A stretch of 64,000 nt of DNA from assembly GCF_030818695.1 (NCBI RefSeq), contig NZ_JAUTAR010000001.1, positions 796,001-860,000 of the forward strand. The letters run 5' to 3'. Positions 9,756-17,277 of this stretch are shown piece after piece. Made by a program: the position numbers and the translations under genes. Origin of the DNA: Chryseobacterium sp. SORGH_AS_0447. Lineage in GTDB: Bacteria > Bacteroidota > Bacteroidia > Flavobacteriales > Weeksellaceae. The notes beneath the pieces are model-generated. The model was not told the origin of the DNA, searched no databases, and worked only from the letters and a program-made list of their open reading frames with translations. Within the stretch, counting starts at the first letter, position 1; every line of letters begins with the position of its first letter.

Positions 9756-10757
9756 ATGACAAGCACCCTGCCAAAAGTTTCCGTTATCGTTCCGGTTTAT
9801 AATGTCGAGAAATACCTTGCCAAATGCCTTGATTCGCTGGTAAGCCAAACCTGTCAGAGCATCGAAATCCTGGTTGTGAATGATGGGAGTACGGACGGTT
9901 CGGAACAGGTTATTCAGGAATATGCACAAAGATACCCGGAGAAAATAAAGCCTTTTACGAAAAAAAACGGGGGGTTGAGCGATGCCCGTAATTTTGGAAT
10001 CGATAGGGCGACCGGTAATTATATAGGCTTTGTAGACAGTGATGATTATGTAAATCCGTCTATGTTTGAAGAAATGCTGAGCCTTGCTGAAAAACATCAT
10101 GCGAAAATAGTGGTCTGCAATATCCAAAAGGTAGATCAGCAGGGTAAAATTGTTCAAAAACTGACTCAGATGCCCAATATGCCGGAAAGAATCGACCTTG
10201 AAAAAAACTTTTCTGTCTTTTCGGATCTGAGCTATTTTGCCTGTAATAAATTATTTAATAAAGAACTCTTTACAGAAAAACGGTTTAAACGAGGAGTACA
10301 TTTCGAAGATATCCAACTGATTCCTCAGCTTTTACTGGATTGTGAAACGATTGCCCAAACCCAGAATTTTCATTACCAATACCTGGAGCGAACCGATTCG
10401 ATAACAAAAACCCATACGGAAAAAGGGCTTGATATTTTAAAAGCCGTAGAGGATATAGAGATCTTTTTTGAAAAATCCCAATATGCCAATAAGCAGGAAG
10501 GGCTAAAAAACTTTCAAATTTTTGAAGGGGTTTATTCCTACCTGGCGTATCTGGCTTTCGTAAAAAATAAGGAAATCTTTATCTTAATGTCTCAGCAGCT
10601 TGAGAAGTTCATGAAGAAAAGGGGAATAAAATTAAAAGATATATTGGGGTATAGTCGTTTTGGTAAAAATTATCTGTTATCTTTGCCCCTGAAAAAAAAG
10701 ATATTTTATCTGTTGTTTTTTGCAGGTCAAAAAAGATTGATAAGAAAATTAATTTAA
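9756..10757 (+). CDS. Family 2 glycosyltransferase
   Basis: 333 residues. The N-terminus KVSVIVPVYNVEKYLAKCLDSL and VVNDGSTDGS, followed by KNGGLSDARNFGI and the DxD-type VDSDDYV, are the full GT-A fold signature of GT2 enzymes, which transfer a sugar from a nucleotide donor in the cytoplasm. The C-terminal third is a basic, partly hydrophobic extension. It follows the arginase-like gene by three bases and precedes the WecA-like transferase, which suggests a role in surface glycan assembly. Acceptor and sugar are unknown. Confidence 0.88.
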   Translation: MTSTLPKVSVIVPVYNVEKYLAKCLDSLVSQTCQSIEILVVNDGSTDGSEQVIQEYAQRYPEKIKPFTKKNGGLSDARNFGIDRATGNYIGFVDSDDYVNPSMFEEMLSLAEKHHAKIVVCNIQKVDQQGKIVQKLTQMPNMPERIDLEKNFSVFSDLSYFACNKLFNKELFTEKRFKRGVHFEDIQLIPQLLLDCETIAQTQNFHYQYLERTDSITKTHTEKGLDILKAVEDIEIFFEKSQYANKQEGLKNFQIFEGVYSYLAYLAFVKNKEIFILMSQQLEKFMKKRGIKLKDILGYSRFGKNYLLSLPLKKKIFYLLFFAGQKRLIRKLI

Positions 10758-10865
10758 CACAAATGTAAGCACTTCAGTTTCTGTGAAAATCTGATAACGA
10801 TTTTTCAGCGTCGGTGAAACTTTTCTTTTTGACATAAGAAGATGTAAAGTGCTTAGTCTGAAAAA

Positions 10866-11993
10866 ATGGAAAATTTTGAATTGTTCTTAGCTCAGTCCGG
10901 TGTTCCTATTTTCTATATAAAAATAGGGCTGGGTTTCTTGTTCTCATTCCTGATTACTTATTATTCCGTTCCTACCATTAATAAAATCTCCAGAAGAAAA
11001 AACCTGATGGATGAACCTGGAGTAAGAAGTTCCCATCTTAGGAAAATTCCGAATCTCGGGGGTATTGCTATTTTTTATTCTATAGGGGTCTGCACTTCTA
11101 TTTTTGCATATGAACTTTTCGATCTGTACAAGTTTCTTTTTGCATCACTTATTATCCTTCTCTATGTTGGAGTCATGGATGATATTGTGGTAATGAGGGC
11201 TTATAAAAAACTGGTGGCTCAGATTGTTGTATCTTCATTAATTGTTATCGGATCAGATATCCGTATCAGAAGCCTTTTCGGGATTTGCGGAATTTATGAA
11301 CTGGGTTATTTTATAAGTGTCATCTTCAGTATTATTACTTTTATTGTTCTTATCAATGCTTTTAATCTAATTGATGGGATCGACGGCCTTGCCGGAGGAT
11401 ATTCTGTGATTTGCAGTGCGCTTTTTGGGATAAGCTATTACCGGTTAGGAGAATACAATTATCCATTGGTGGTTCTTTCGGTAATTATTATCGGAGCGGT
11501 TTTGGCCTTTTTATATTACAATTTATCCAACTACAGAACAAATAAAATTTTTATGGGGGATACCGGCTCAATGCTATTGGGATTTCTGCTTGCTTTCACC
11601 TCAATCTGTTTTATTGATATTTTTATTGATAGAGATATCGCAGGTGTTCCAAGATATCACCTGCAGTCTGCGCCTGTAGTGGCTGTTGCGATTCTTATTC
11701 TTCCTATTGTTGATACGTTAAACGTGATTATTATAAGACTTCTAAACAATAAATCGCCTTTTGATGCTGATAAAAACCACATCCATCACAAATTATTAAA
11801 GCTGAATCTCACGCACAGAAGATCCAGTTTTTATATTATCGTATATTATCTTCTTATCGTTGCAGTAGCTTATTATTTAAGGCATATCAATATTAATCTT
11901 TTACTGATAATTATTGTTTTAATGGGCTTTTTAGGAGCTTACCTGCCGGATTTTGTTTATCTTTTAAAGAATAATAAGAAGACTATCAATTAA
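10866..11993 (+). CDS. WecA/TagO-like undecaprenyl-phosphate phosphosugar transferase
   Basis: 375 residues with about ten to eleven membrane helices. Family motifs of the MraY/WecA superfamily are present in order: MDEPGVRSSH near residue 56, the Mg-binding MDD at GVMDDIV, NAFNLIDGIDGLAGG, MGDTGSMLLGF, and the cytoplasmic HIHHKLLKL loop. These enzymes join a sugar-1-phosphate (often GlcNAc-1-P) to undecaprenyl phosphate and so start glycan assembly; UppS, which makes the lipid carrier, is encoded downstream. It heads the group with the Wza-like and Wzc-like genes, so an exopolysaccharide or capsule priming role is likely. Confidence 0.9.
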   Translation: MENFELFLAQSGVPIFYIKIGLGFLFSFLITYYSVPTINKISRRKNLMDEPGVRSSHLRKIPNLGGIAIFYSIGVCTSIFAYELFDLYKFLFASLIILLYVGVMDDIVVMRAYKKLVAQIVVSSLIVIGSDIRIRSLFGICGIYELGYFISVIFSIITFIVLINAFNLIDGIDGLAGGYSVICSALFGISYYRLGEYNYPLVVLSVIIIGAVLAFLYYNLSNYRTNKIFMGDTGSMLLGFLLAFTSICFIDIFIDRDIAGVPRYHLQSAPVVAVAILILPIVDTLNVIIIRLLNNKSPFDADKNHIHHKLLKLNLTHRRSSFYIIVYYLLIVAVAYYLRHININLLLIIIVLMGFLGAYLPDFVYLLKNNKKTIN

Positions 11994-11998
11994 ATCTT

Positions 11999-12006
11999 TA
12001 CTTTTG
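11999..12006 (+). promoter_or_regulatory. -7 promoter element for the wza-like gene
   Basis: TACTTTTG fits TAnnTTTG. It overlaps the in-frame TTG at 12004, so translation cannot start there; the first usable codon is the ATG pair at 12022/12025. Confidence 0.55.
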
Positions 12007-12021
12007 CAAACAATTGAAAAT

Positions 12022-12891
12022 ATGATGAAGAACTGTAAATATATATTACTTTTTACCTTACCCTTCTTGATAATGACCTCTTGCATTACGACAAAAGACG
12101 TAAAGTATATGCAACCGAGTGAAAGCCTTGTGATTAATGAAGAAGGCCTTATTCCCTACAATATTCCGGTCTATAGAATTACAAAGAATGATATTTTAAC
12201 GCTTAATATTGTTACGACACCGAAAGGAGATGCAGCACAGTTTTACTCTGCACTCAATACTTCAGGCGGATCCGGCGGGGGTGGCGGTATATCAAATATG
12301 GGTATTGGCGGTATGGGTTCTGCAGCATCTTCAGTAGGAGGAAATGCCAATTTTTATTTCAATGGATTGAAAGTAGATGCCAATGGAGATATCAATGTTT
12401 TTGGTATCGGATTCATAAAGGTTGAAGGACGGACTATCGACGAAGTAAGCAAAGAAATTCAGGATAAAGTAAATGAAAATTTCCAGGAAGGTAAATCAGA
12501 AGTTCGATTAAATACCAACGGAATCACATTCTATGTTTTAGGAGATATAGAAACAACGGGCGTTACGGGTGAAAAGGTAGTCCATAAAAACACTTTGACA
12601 ATCACAGAGGCTCTGGCCATGAGCGGCGGTTTGAACAGGACGGTTGACCGTAAAAACGTTATGATCCATAGAAAACTGCCTGAAGGAATCAAAATTGCCA
12701 GAATTGATCTTACGCGGGAAGATGTGATGAATTCTCCTTACTACTACGTACAGAACGGCGACGAAATTTATTTAAACACAAGAGCAAAAAGCTTGAACGG
12801 TCTCGGAAAAGATCCTATTCAGACTTTAACAACAGGAGTATCGGTAATTACTACCGCATTATCCATCTATCTGCTTCTTAAAAATCTTTAA
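12022..12891 (+). CDS. Wza-like polysaccharide export lipoprotein
   Basis: About 289 residues from the ATG at 12022 (a second ATG follows directly). A lipoprotein signal peptide ends in LIMTSC. The body has the poly-export (PES) domain: YRITKNDILTLNIVTTP, then VDANGDINVFGIGFIKVEGRT, and a SLBB-like segment FYVLGDIETTGVTGEK. A Gly/Ser-rich insert of about 45 residues (SGGSGGGGGISNMGIGGMGS) interrupts the first domain, which is typical for Bacteroidota homologues. The C-terminus ends in a hydrophobic helix, as in Wza, which crosses the outer membrane. The stop is followed after four bases by the Wzc-like kinase, its usual partner. Confidence 0.9.
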   Translation: MMKNCKYILLFTLPFLIMTSCITTKDVKYMQPSESLVINEEGLIPYNIPVYRITKNDILTLNIVTTPKGDAAQFYSALNTSGGSGGGGGISNMGIGGMGSAASSVGGNANFYFNGLKVDANGDINVFGIGFIKVEGRTIDEVSKEIQDKVNENFQEGKSEVRLNTNGITFYVLGDIETTGVTGEKVVHKNTLTITEALAMSGGLNRTVDRKNVMIHRKLPEGIKIARIDLTREDVMNSPYYYVQNGDEIYLNTRAKSLNGLGKDPIQTLTTGVSVITTALSIYLLLKNL

Positions 12892-12895
12892 TATC

Positions 12896-15391
12896 ATGAT
12901 TCCAGGAAAAGACGCCACGGTAGAGAAGGTTGATTCTCAGAAGGAAAAATATGGTTCCTTTGCATTGTTTGATATCGAACATTTTTTAAGAAGAGTACTA
13001 AAGAGCTGGTACTGGTTTGTTTTAATGCTGCTTCTCGGATATAGCATCGCATGGGTTTACAGCAAATATTACGCACAGAATATTTATGCTTCCAACTTAT
13101 CTTTAAGTGTTTCAAACAATACATCAAGTTACTTTACTCCGAACCAGTCCATCAATTTCATCTGGGGCCAGGGAGGAAATCAGGACGGGGTGTATCTTAA
13201 AAAAATGCTTTTATCAAGAACGCATAACGAGTTTCTCGTAAAGGAACTAGATCTTTTTGTAAGCTATTCTACAAAAGGAGCAATAAAGTCAACCTATTTG
13301 GATAAAGACGATTGTCCGGTGATATTTCAGGTGGACAAGAAACATCTGCAGCAGATGAATTATCCGGTTACATTGGTTCCTAAAGGAGCTAATGCTTTTG
13401 AAGTTATCTTACCTGATGAAGGACAGTCAACAAATTTGTACAGTTATGAATCAGAGGGCTTTTCAGCTATCAATTCCTACGAAAGACCGGCAAATAAAAT
13501 CATAAGAATTGGGGAATGGTATACTTCTCCGAATCTTAGGTTCAGATTGATCCGTAATCCTATCGTTCCGAAAATAAAACTGGAAAATATTATCGTTAAT
13601 CTGAATACGGTAAACCAGTCGGTAAATGATATTGTTTCCACCATCGGGATTGAATTCGACAAAGAAATCAACAGTATTATGATTATTACCAAAAAAGGGT
13701 ATAATCTCAACAGTACCGTTAATTTCCTTAATATGTCGGTAAGCCAGCTGCAAAAGAAAAGACTGGCCGATAAAATCACAGTGGATAAAAATACCGACAT
13801 TTATCTGCAGGAAAACCTTGATAACATCAGAAAAAAATTAGACTCAAGTGCTAATGTCCTGAATTACATGAAGACCACTGAGAAGCTTTATGACATAAAG
13901 GACAGGGATGAGAAATCATTAGGTGAGATTAAGGATCTGGAAGCGAAAAAAGCGGATATAGACAGTAAAATTGCCTCGCTGAATGAGATCAGAAGAAGCC
14001 TAGAAGCCCAGAACTTCGAAAAAATGATTAGTACTACGGCGGCAGGCTTTCAGGATGGACTTTTCAGTGCTTCTGTAGCCGAGCTGAAAGCATTGTATAT
14101 GAAAAGACGTGAATTGGCACTTATTTATAAGCCGACTTCTGAACCTATGAAGGAGATCAACAGGCTTATTGATGATGCTAAAATGACTTCCAATACAGCA
14201 TTGAGAAATTACTATTCCGGCTATTACAATGAAATAAATAAAATTAATCAAAAAGTAGCCCAGGCTAATTCAGATTTAGCTACCTATCCTGAAAAGCAGA
14301 GAAGATATCTGGATGCAGAGAGAGGATATAATATGATCGAAGCAACCTATAACAGCTTACTGGGGAGACAGAATGAAACCCAGATGAGAATGGCTGCAAA
14401 TCAGTCTGACATCACAGTTATTGACCCTGCTAAAAATGTAGGCCAACCACCGATCGGCCCGAATGTAAAAGCAACGAAAGCTGCTATCATCGGAGGATTC
14501 CTTGTATTGCCGCTGCTGTTTATTCTTATCGGAGAATTGCTCGATAATAAGATCAGAAATATTAAAGAATTACTTAGTGCTACTAAAATTCCTTTGTTGG
14601 GAGTAATTGGCAATAATGGTAATGATAATATGCTTACTGTTCTTGATCAGCCTAAATCGTCGGTGTCCGAAGCCTTCCGGGGAATTAGAGCAAATATGAG
14701 GTTTCTGGCAGGCGAAAACGGAGGCAGCAAAGTGATCCTGATTACTTCTTCCATTGGTGGAGAAGGAAAAACATATGTTTCCATCAACCTGGCATCGGTT
14801 CTTGGTTTAAGTGACAAAAAGACCATCTTACTGGGAATGGATTTAAGAAAGCCGAAGATTTTCGGAGATTTCGAGATCGATAATAAATACGGTATCTCCA
14901 ATTACCTTACCGGTGAAGTGAATATCAGCCAGATCATCAATAAAACAAGGATCCCGAACCTTGATGTGGCGACTTCAGGGCCTATTCCGCCGAATCCTTC
15001 AGAGTTATTGATGAGCGAAAAAAATATTCAGTTCATCGAAGACCTTAAAAGTCTATATGATTTTATTATCATCGACTCTCCGCCGGTTGGTCTTGTTGCA
15101 GATTCCTATGAACTTATGAAACATTCTGATGCAAATATCTATGTGGTTCGTCATGAATATACCGAAAAGTATATGCTGAAGATGATCACGGAGAGATATC
15201 ACAATGGCGAAATCGATCATCTGGGACTTGTTTATAACGATTACAATACCAAACAGGGTTACGGCTATGGTTACGGTTATGGCTACGGTTACGGTTACGG
15301 CTATGGTTATTTCGATGAAGATAAAAATTATAAAGAACCATTGCTGATAAGAATTAGGAATAAAGTACAGTCAATATTCAATAAAAAATAA
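12896..15391 (+). CDS. Wzc-like polysaccharide co-polymerase / BY-kinase
   Basis: 831 residues. A Wzz-type N-terminal region with one helix near residues 40-60, a long periplasmic coiled-coil part, and a second helix near residue 530 are followed by a cytoplasmic BY-kinase domain: Walker A GGEGKT (Lys625), Walker A' LLGMDLRKPK, Walker B FIIIDSPP. BY-kinases autophosphorylate a C-terminal tyrosine cluster, and this protein has one: nine uninterrupted Gly-Tyr pairs before FDEDKNYKE. Together with the Wza-like protein it should control chain length and export of the polysaccharide. The Gly-Tyr tract is encoded by hexamer repeats at 15257-15310 and could vary in copy number. Confidence 0.93.
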   Translation: MIPGKDATVEKVDSQKEKYGSFALFDIEHFLRRVLKSWYWFVLMLLLGYSIAWVYSKYYAQNIYASNLSLSVSNNTSSYFTPNQSINFIWGQGGNQDGVYLKKMLLSRTHNEFLVKELDLFVSYSTKGAIKSTYLDKDDCPVIFQVDKKHLQQMNYPVTLVPKGANAFEVILPDEGQSTNLYSYESEGFSAINSYERPANKIIRIGEWYTSPNLRFRLIRNPIVPKIKLENIIVNLNTVNQSVNDIVSTIGIEFDKEINSIMIITKKGYNLNSTVNFLNMSVSQLQKKRLADKITVDKNTDIYLQENLDNIRKKLDSSANVLNYMKTTEKLYDIKDRDEKSLGEIKDLEAKKADIDSKIASLNEIRRSLEAQNFEKMISTTAAGFQDGLFSASVAELKALYMKRRELALIYKPTSEPMKEINRLIDDAKMTSNTALRNYYSGYYNEINKINQKVAQANSDLATYPEKQRRYLDAERGYNMIEATYNSLLGRQNETQMRMAANQSDITVIDPAKNVGQPPIGPNVKATKAAIIGGFLVLPLLFILIGELLDNKIRNIKELLSATKIPLLGVIGNNGNDNMLTVLDQPKSSVSEAFRGIRANMRFLAGENGGSKVILITSSIGGEGKTYVSINLASVLGLSDKKTILLGMDLRKPKIFGDFEIDNKYGISNYLTGEVNISQIINKTRIPNLDVATSGPIPPNPSELLMSEKNIQFIEDLKSLYDFIIIDSPPVGLVADSYELMKHSDANIYVVRHEYTEKYMLKMITERYHNGEIDHLGLVYNDYNTKQGYGYGYGYGYGYGYGYGYFDEDKNYKEPLLIRIRNKVQSIFNKK
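15257..15310 (+). repeat. Nine tandem hexamers encoding (Gly-Tyr)9
   Basis: GGYTAY repeated nine times in frame in the Wzc-like gene. Third positions vary (GGT/GGC, TAC/TAT) but the run is regular enough for strand slippage in units of one Gly-Tyr pair. Confidence 0.95.
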
Positions 15392-15554
15392 TACATTTAA
15401 GCCCTCATTTAATGGGGGTTTATTATATGCTGATAATTTTGATTCTATTAAAAAAAGAATAATTTAGCGAGTTTGTCGTTTACTTTATAACAAATTATGT
15501 TTTTTTGTTTATTTTTAACTAAACATTAAGATTATCATTAATATAAAAATGTTT

Positions 15555-15562
15555 TATATTTG
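15555..15562 (+). promoter_or_regulatory. -7 promoter element for the porG-like gene
   Basis: TATATTTG fits TAnnTTTG. It overlaps a TTG at 15560 that is in frame with the following gene, so the real start must lie downstream; the ATG at 15605 begins a clean signal peptide. Confidence 0.55.
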
Positions 15563-15604
15563 CAAAAATTAAATTTTAAAATAACCATAAATCCATATTC
15601 TTTT

Positions 15605-16498
15605 ATGAATAGAAAATTATTGTTTAGCTTCCTTGCCGCTCTAGGAACTGTGGTAAGTGTTAAAGCACAAAGAAACGAACTGGGGGTTCGTCTAGGTATG
15701 AGTAACCTAGTTGGGGATATAGGGAGATCGAATTATCTTTTACAAAAGCCATTGGATTTAAGCAGAGCATCGGATTGGGGAGTTCCGTTTTATGGTGGGA
15801 TTTTATATAGATTTAATTTTAACCCTTATCAGACCGTAAGATTGGATCTTGGATACAACCAGATCCAGTTTAATGATAAGGTTGCTAAAGAAGATTACAG
15901 AAGAAATAGAAATTCATTCGGTAAAAATGATGTATATGAAGCAAGTTTGGTATTCGAATACAACTTTTTCCCGGTGAACAACGAGCAGAAAGGAATGGTG
16001 AGTCCATACATTTTCGGGGGGGTAGGTGCTTTAATGTTTGATGCTCCGAAAGCTACCATTATTAACGACTTCAGAAGAGATTCTGATGGCGTTGCACAGG
16101 CTCCGATTAATGAGCTTGATTTCACCACGACTGCTACATACTCTACAGGTAAGAAGACAACAGCGCATCTTCCTTTTGGAGTAGGTTTAAAATATAAATT
16201 TAATTATAACTGGGCCATTTTTGCAGAAGCTACATTCAGATATACGCTTACAGATCAGTTGGATTACAACAAAGTCCTGAGCAAAGATGTAGTGGCTACA
16301 TACAATGGAGATATCCTAAGCCCGGTTACCAACGGCTCTCTTTTACAAACTGGTGCATACTATGTAGTATCCAAAGAAAGAGAAGCTGCCCTTCTGGGAC
16401 AAAGAACTTTTGGGGATACCCGATCTAAAGATTGGATGAATACCGTAAGTTTAGGGCTTACCTACTCATTCGGGAGACCTCCGTGTTATTGTGATTAA
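15605..16498 (+). CDS. porG: PorG-like outer membrane beta-barrel protein (DUF6089 type)
   Basis: 297 residues from the ATG at 15605. Signal peptide MNRKLLFSFLAALGTVVSVKAQ, then RNELGVRLGMSNLVGDIG, characteristic of the DUF6089/PorG family, and alternating amphipathic strands ending in VSLGLTYSFGRPPCYCD. PorG is an outer membrane partner of the PorK/PorN ring of the type IX secretion system. The gene directly precedes uppS and bamA, the order usual in flavobacteria. The symbol rests on family resemblance, not on an alignment. The stop at 16498 is immediately followed by the uppS start. Confidence 0.75.
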   Translation: MNRKLLFSFLAALGTVVSVKAQRNELGVRLGMSNLVGDIGRSNYLLQKPLDLSRASDWGVPFYGGILYRFNFNPYQTVRLDLGYNQIQFNDKVAKEDYRRNRNSFGKNDVYEASLVFEYNFFPVNNEQKGMVSPYIFGGVGALMFDAPKATIINDFRRDSDGVAQAPINELDFTTTATYSTGKKTTAHLPFGVGLKYKFNYNWAIFAEATFRYTLTDQLDYNKVLSKDVVATYNGDILSPVTNGSLLQTGAYYVVSKEREAALLGQRTFGDTRSKDWMNTVSLGLTYSFGRPPCYCD

Positions 16499-16499
16499 T

Positions 16500-17249
16500 A
16501 TGTCGTTGATAAAAGATAAAATAGATCCTGAGAATTTGCCGCAACACGTGGCTATCATCATGGATGGTAATGGAAGGTGGGCAAAATCCCGTGGCGAAGA
16601 AAGAACTTTCGGTCACAGAAATGCCATTGATGCAGTAAGGAATGCCATTAATGCATGTAATGAAATACACATTCCGTACCTAACCCTTTACACCTTTTCT
16701 TCGGAAAACTGGAACCGGCCTGCTGAGGAAGTAAATACTTTAATGAATTTACTTGTCGAAACGCTGTTGCTGGAAGCGGAGGAAATTTTCAGTAAAGGAT
16801 TAAAAATGCATGTGATCGGGAATCTTGAAAAACTTCCGCCGCTTGTAAAAGATCAGCTTTTGCGTGTGGTGGAACTTACAAAAGAAAACACAAAAGGCAA
16901 TTTGGTATTGGCGATCAGCTATGGTTCGCAGAATGAAATACTCAATGCCGTAAAAAGCATCAGCGAAGATGTAAAAGAAGGAAAAATCGGTACCGAAAAT
17001 ATCGACGAAAAGCTTTTCGAAAGCTATCTTTATACAAAAGATCTTCCGCCAGTGGATCTCCTGATCCGGACGAGCGGCGAAATCAGAATCAGCAATTTCC
17101 TCCTTTGGCAGATCGCTTATGCGGAGCTGCAGTTTTTAGATGTTCTGTGGCCGGACTTTACAAAAGACATTTTCTTTCAGTGTATTGTAAATTATCAAAA
17201 CAAAGAAAGAAGATTCGGGATGACCGGCGAGCAAATAAAAATTCAGTAA
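16500..17249 (+). CDS. uppS: Undecaprenyl diphosphate synthase (cis-prenyltransferase)
   Basis: 249 residues from the ATG at 16500; a GTG at 16491 inside the end of porG is in frame but adds only three residues. HVAIIMDGNGRWAKSRG contains the catalytic Asp22, followed by TLYTFSSENWNRPAEEV and, near the C-terminus, DLLIRTSGEIRISNFLLWQ(I)AY, all diagnostic. The usual RLSNFLLWQ is RISNFLLWQ here. The enzyme adds isopentenyl units to farnesyl diphosphate to form the C55 lipid carrier for peptidoglycan and for glycans started by the WecA-like protein upstream. Cotranscription with porG and bamA is likely. Confidence 0.95.
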   Translation: MSLIKDKIDPENLPQHVAIIMDGNGRWAKSRGEERTFGHRNAIDAVRNAINACNEIHIPYLTLYTFSSENWNRPAEEVNTLMNLLVETLLLEAEEIFSKGLKMHVIGNLEKLPPLVKDQLLRVVELTKENTKGNLVLAISYGSQNEILNAVKSISEDVKEGKIGTENIDEKLFESYLYTKDLPPVDLLIRTSGEIRISNFLLWQIAYAELQFLDVLWPDFTKDIFFQCIVNYQNKERRFGMTGEQIKIQ

Positions 17250-17277
17250 AAATTAAGAAAAGAAAGACTACGATAAA

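Noticed and set aside
9690..10157. 155-residue minus-strand frame across the glycosyltransferase start
   Set aside because: Shadow of two well-supported plus-strand genes; no domain.
12004..12021. Upstream TTG start for the wza-like gene
   Set aside because: The TTG is part of the -7 promoter box, so it would lie before the transcript start; the ATG at 12022 begins a proper lipoprotein signal.
15560..15604. Upstream TTG start for the porG-like gene
   Set aside because: Overlaps the TATATTTG promoter box; the ATG at 15605 gives a normal signal peptide.
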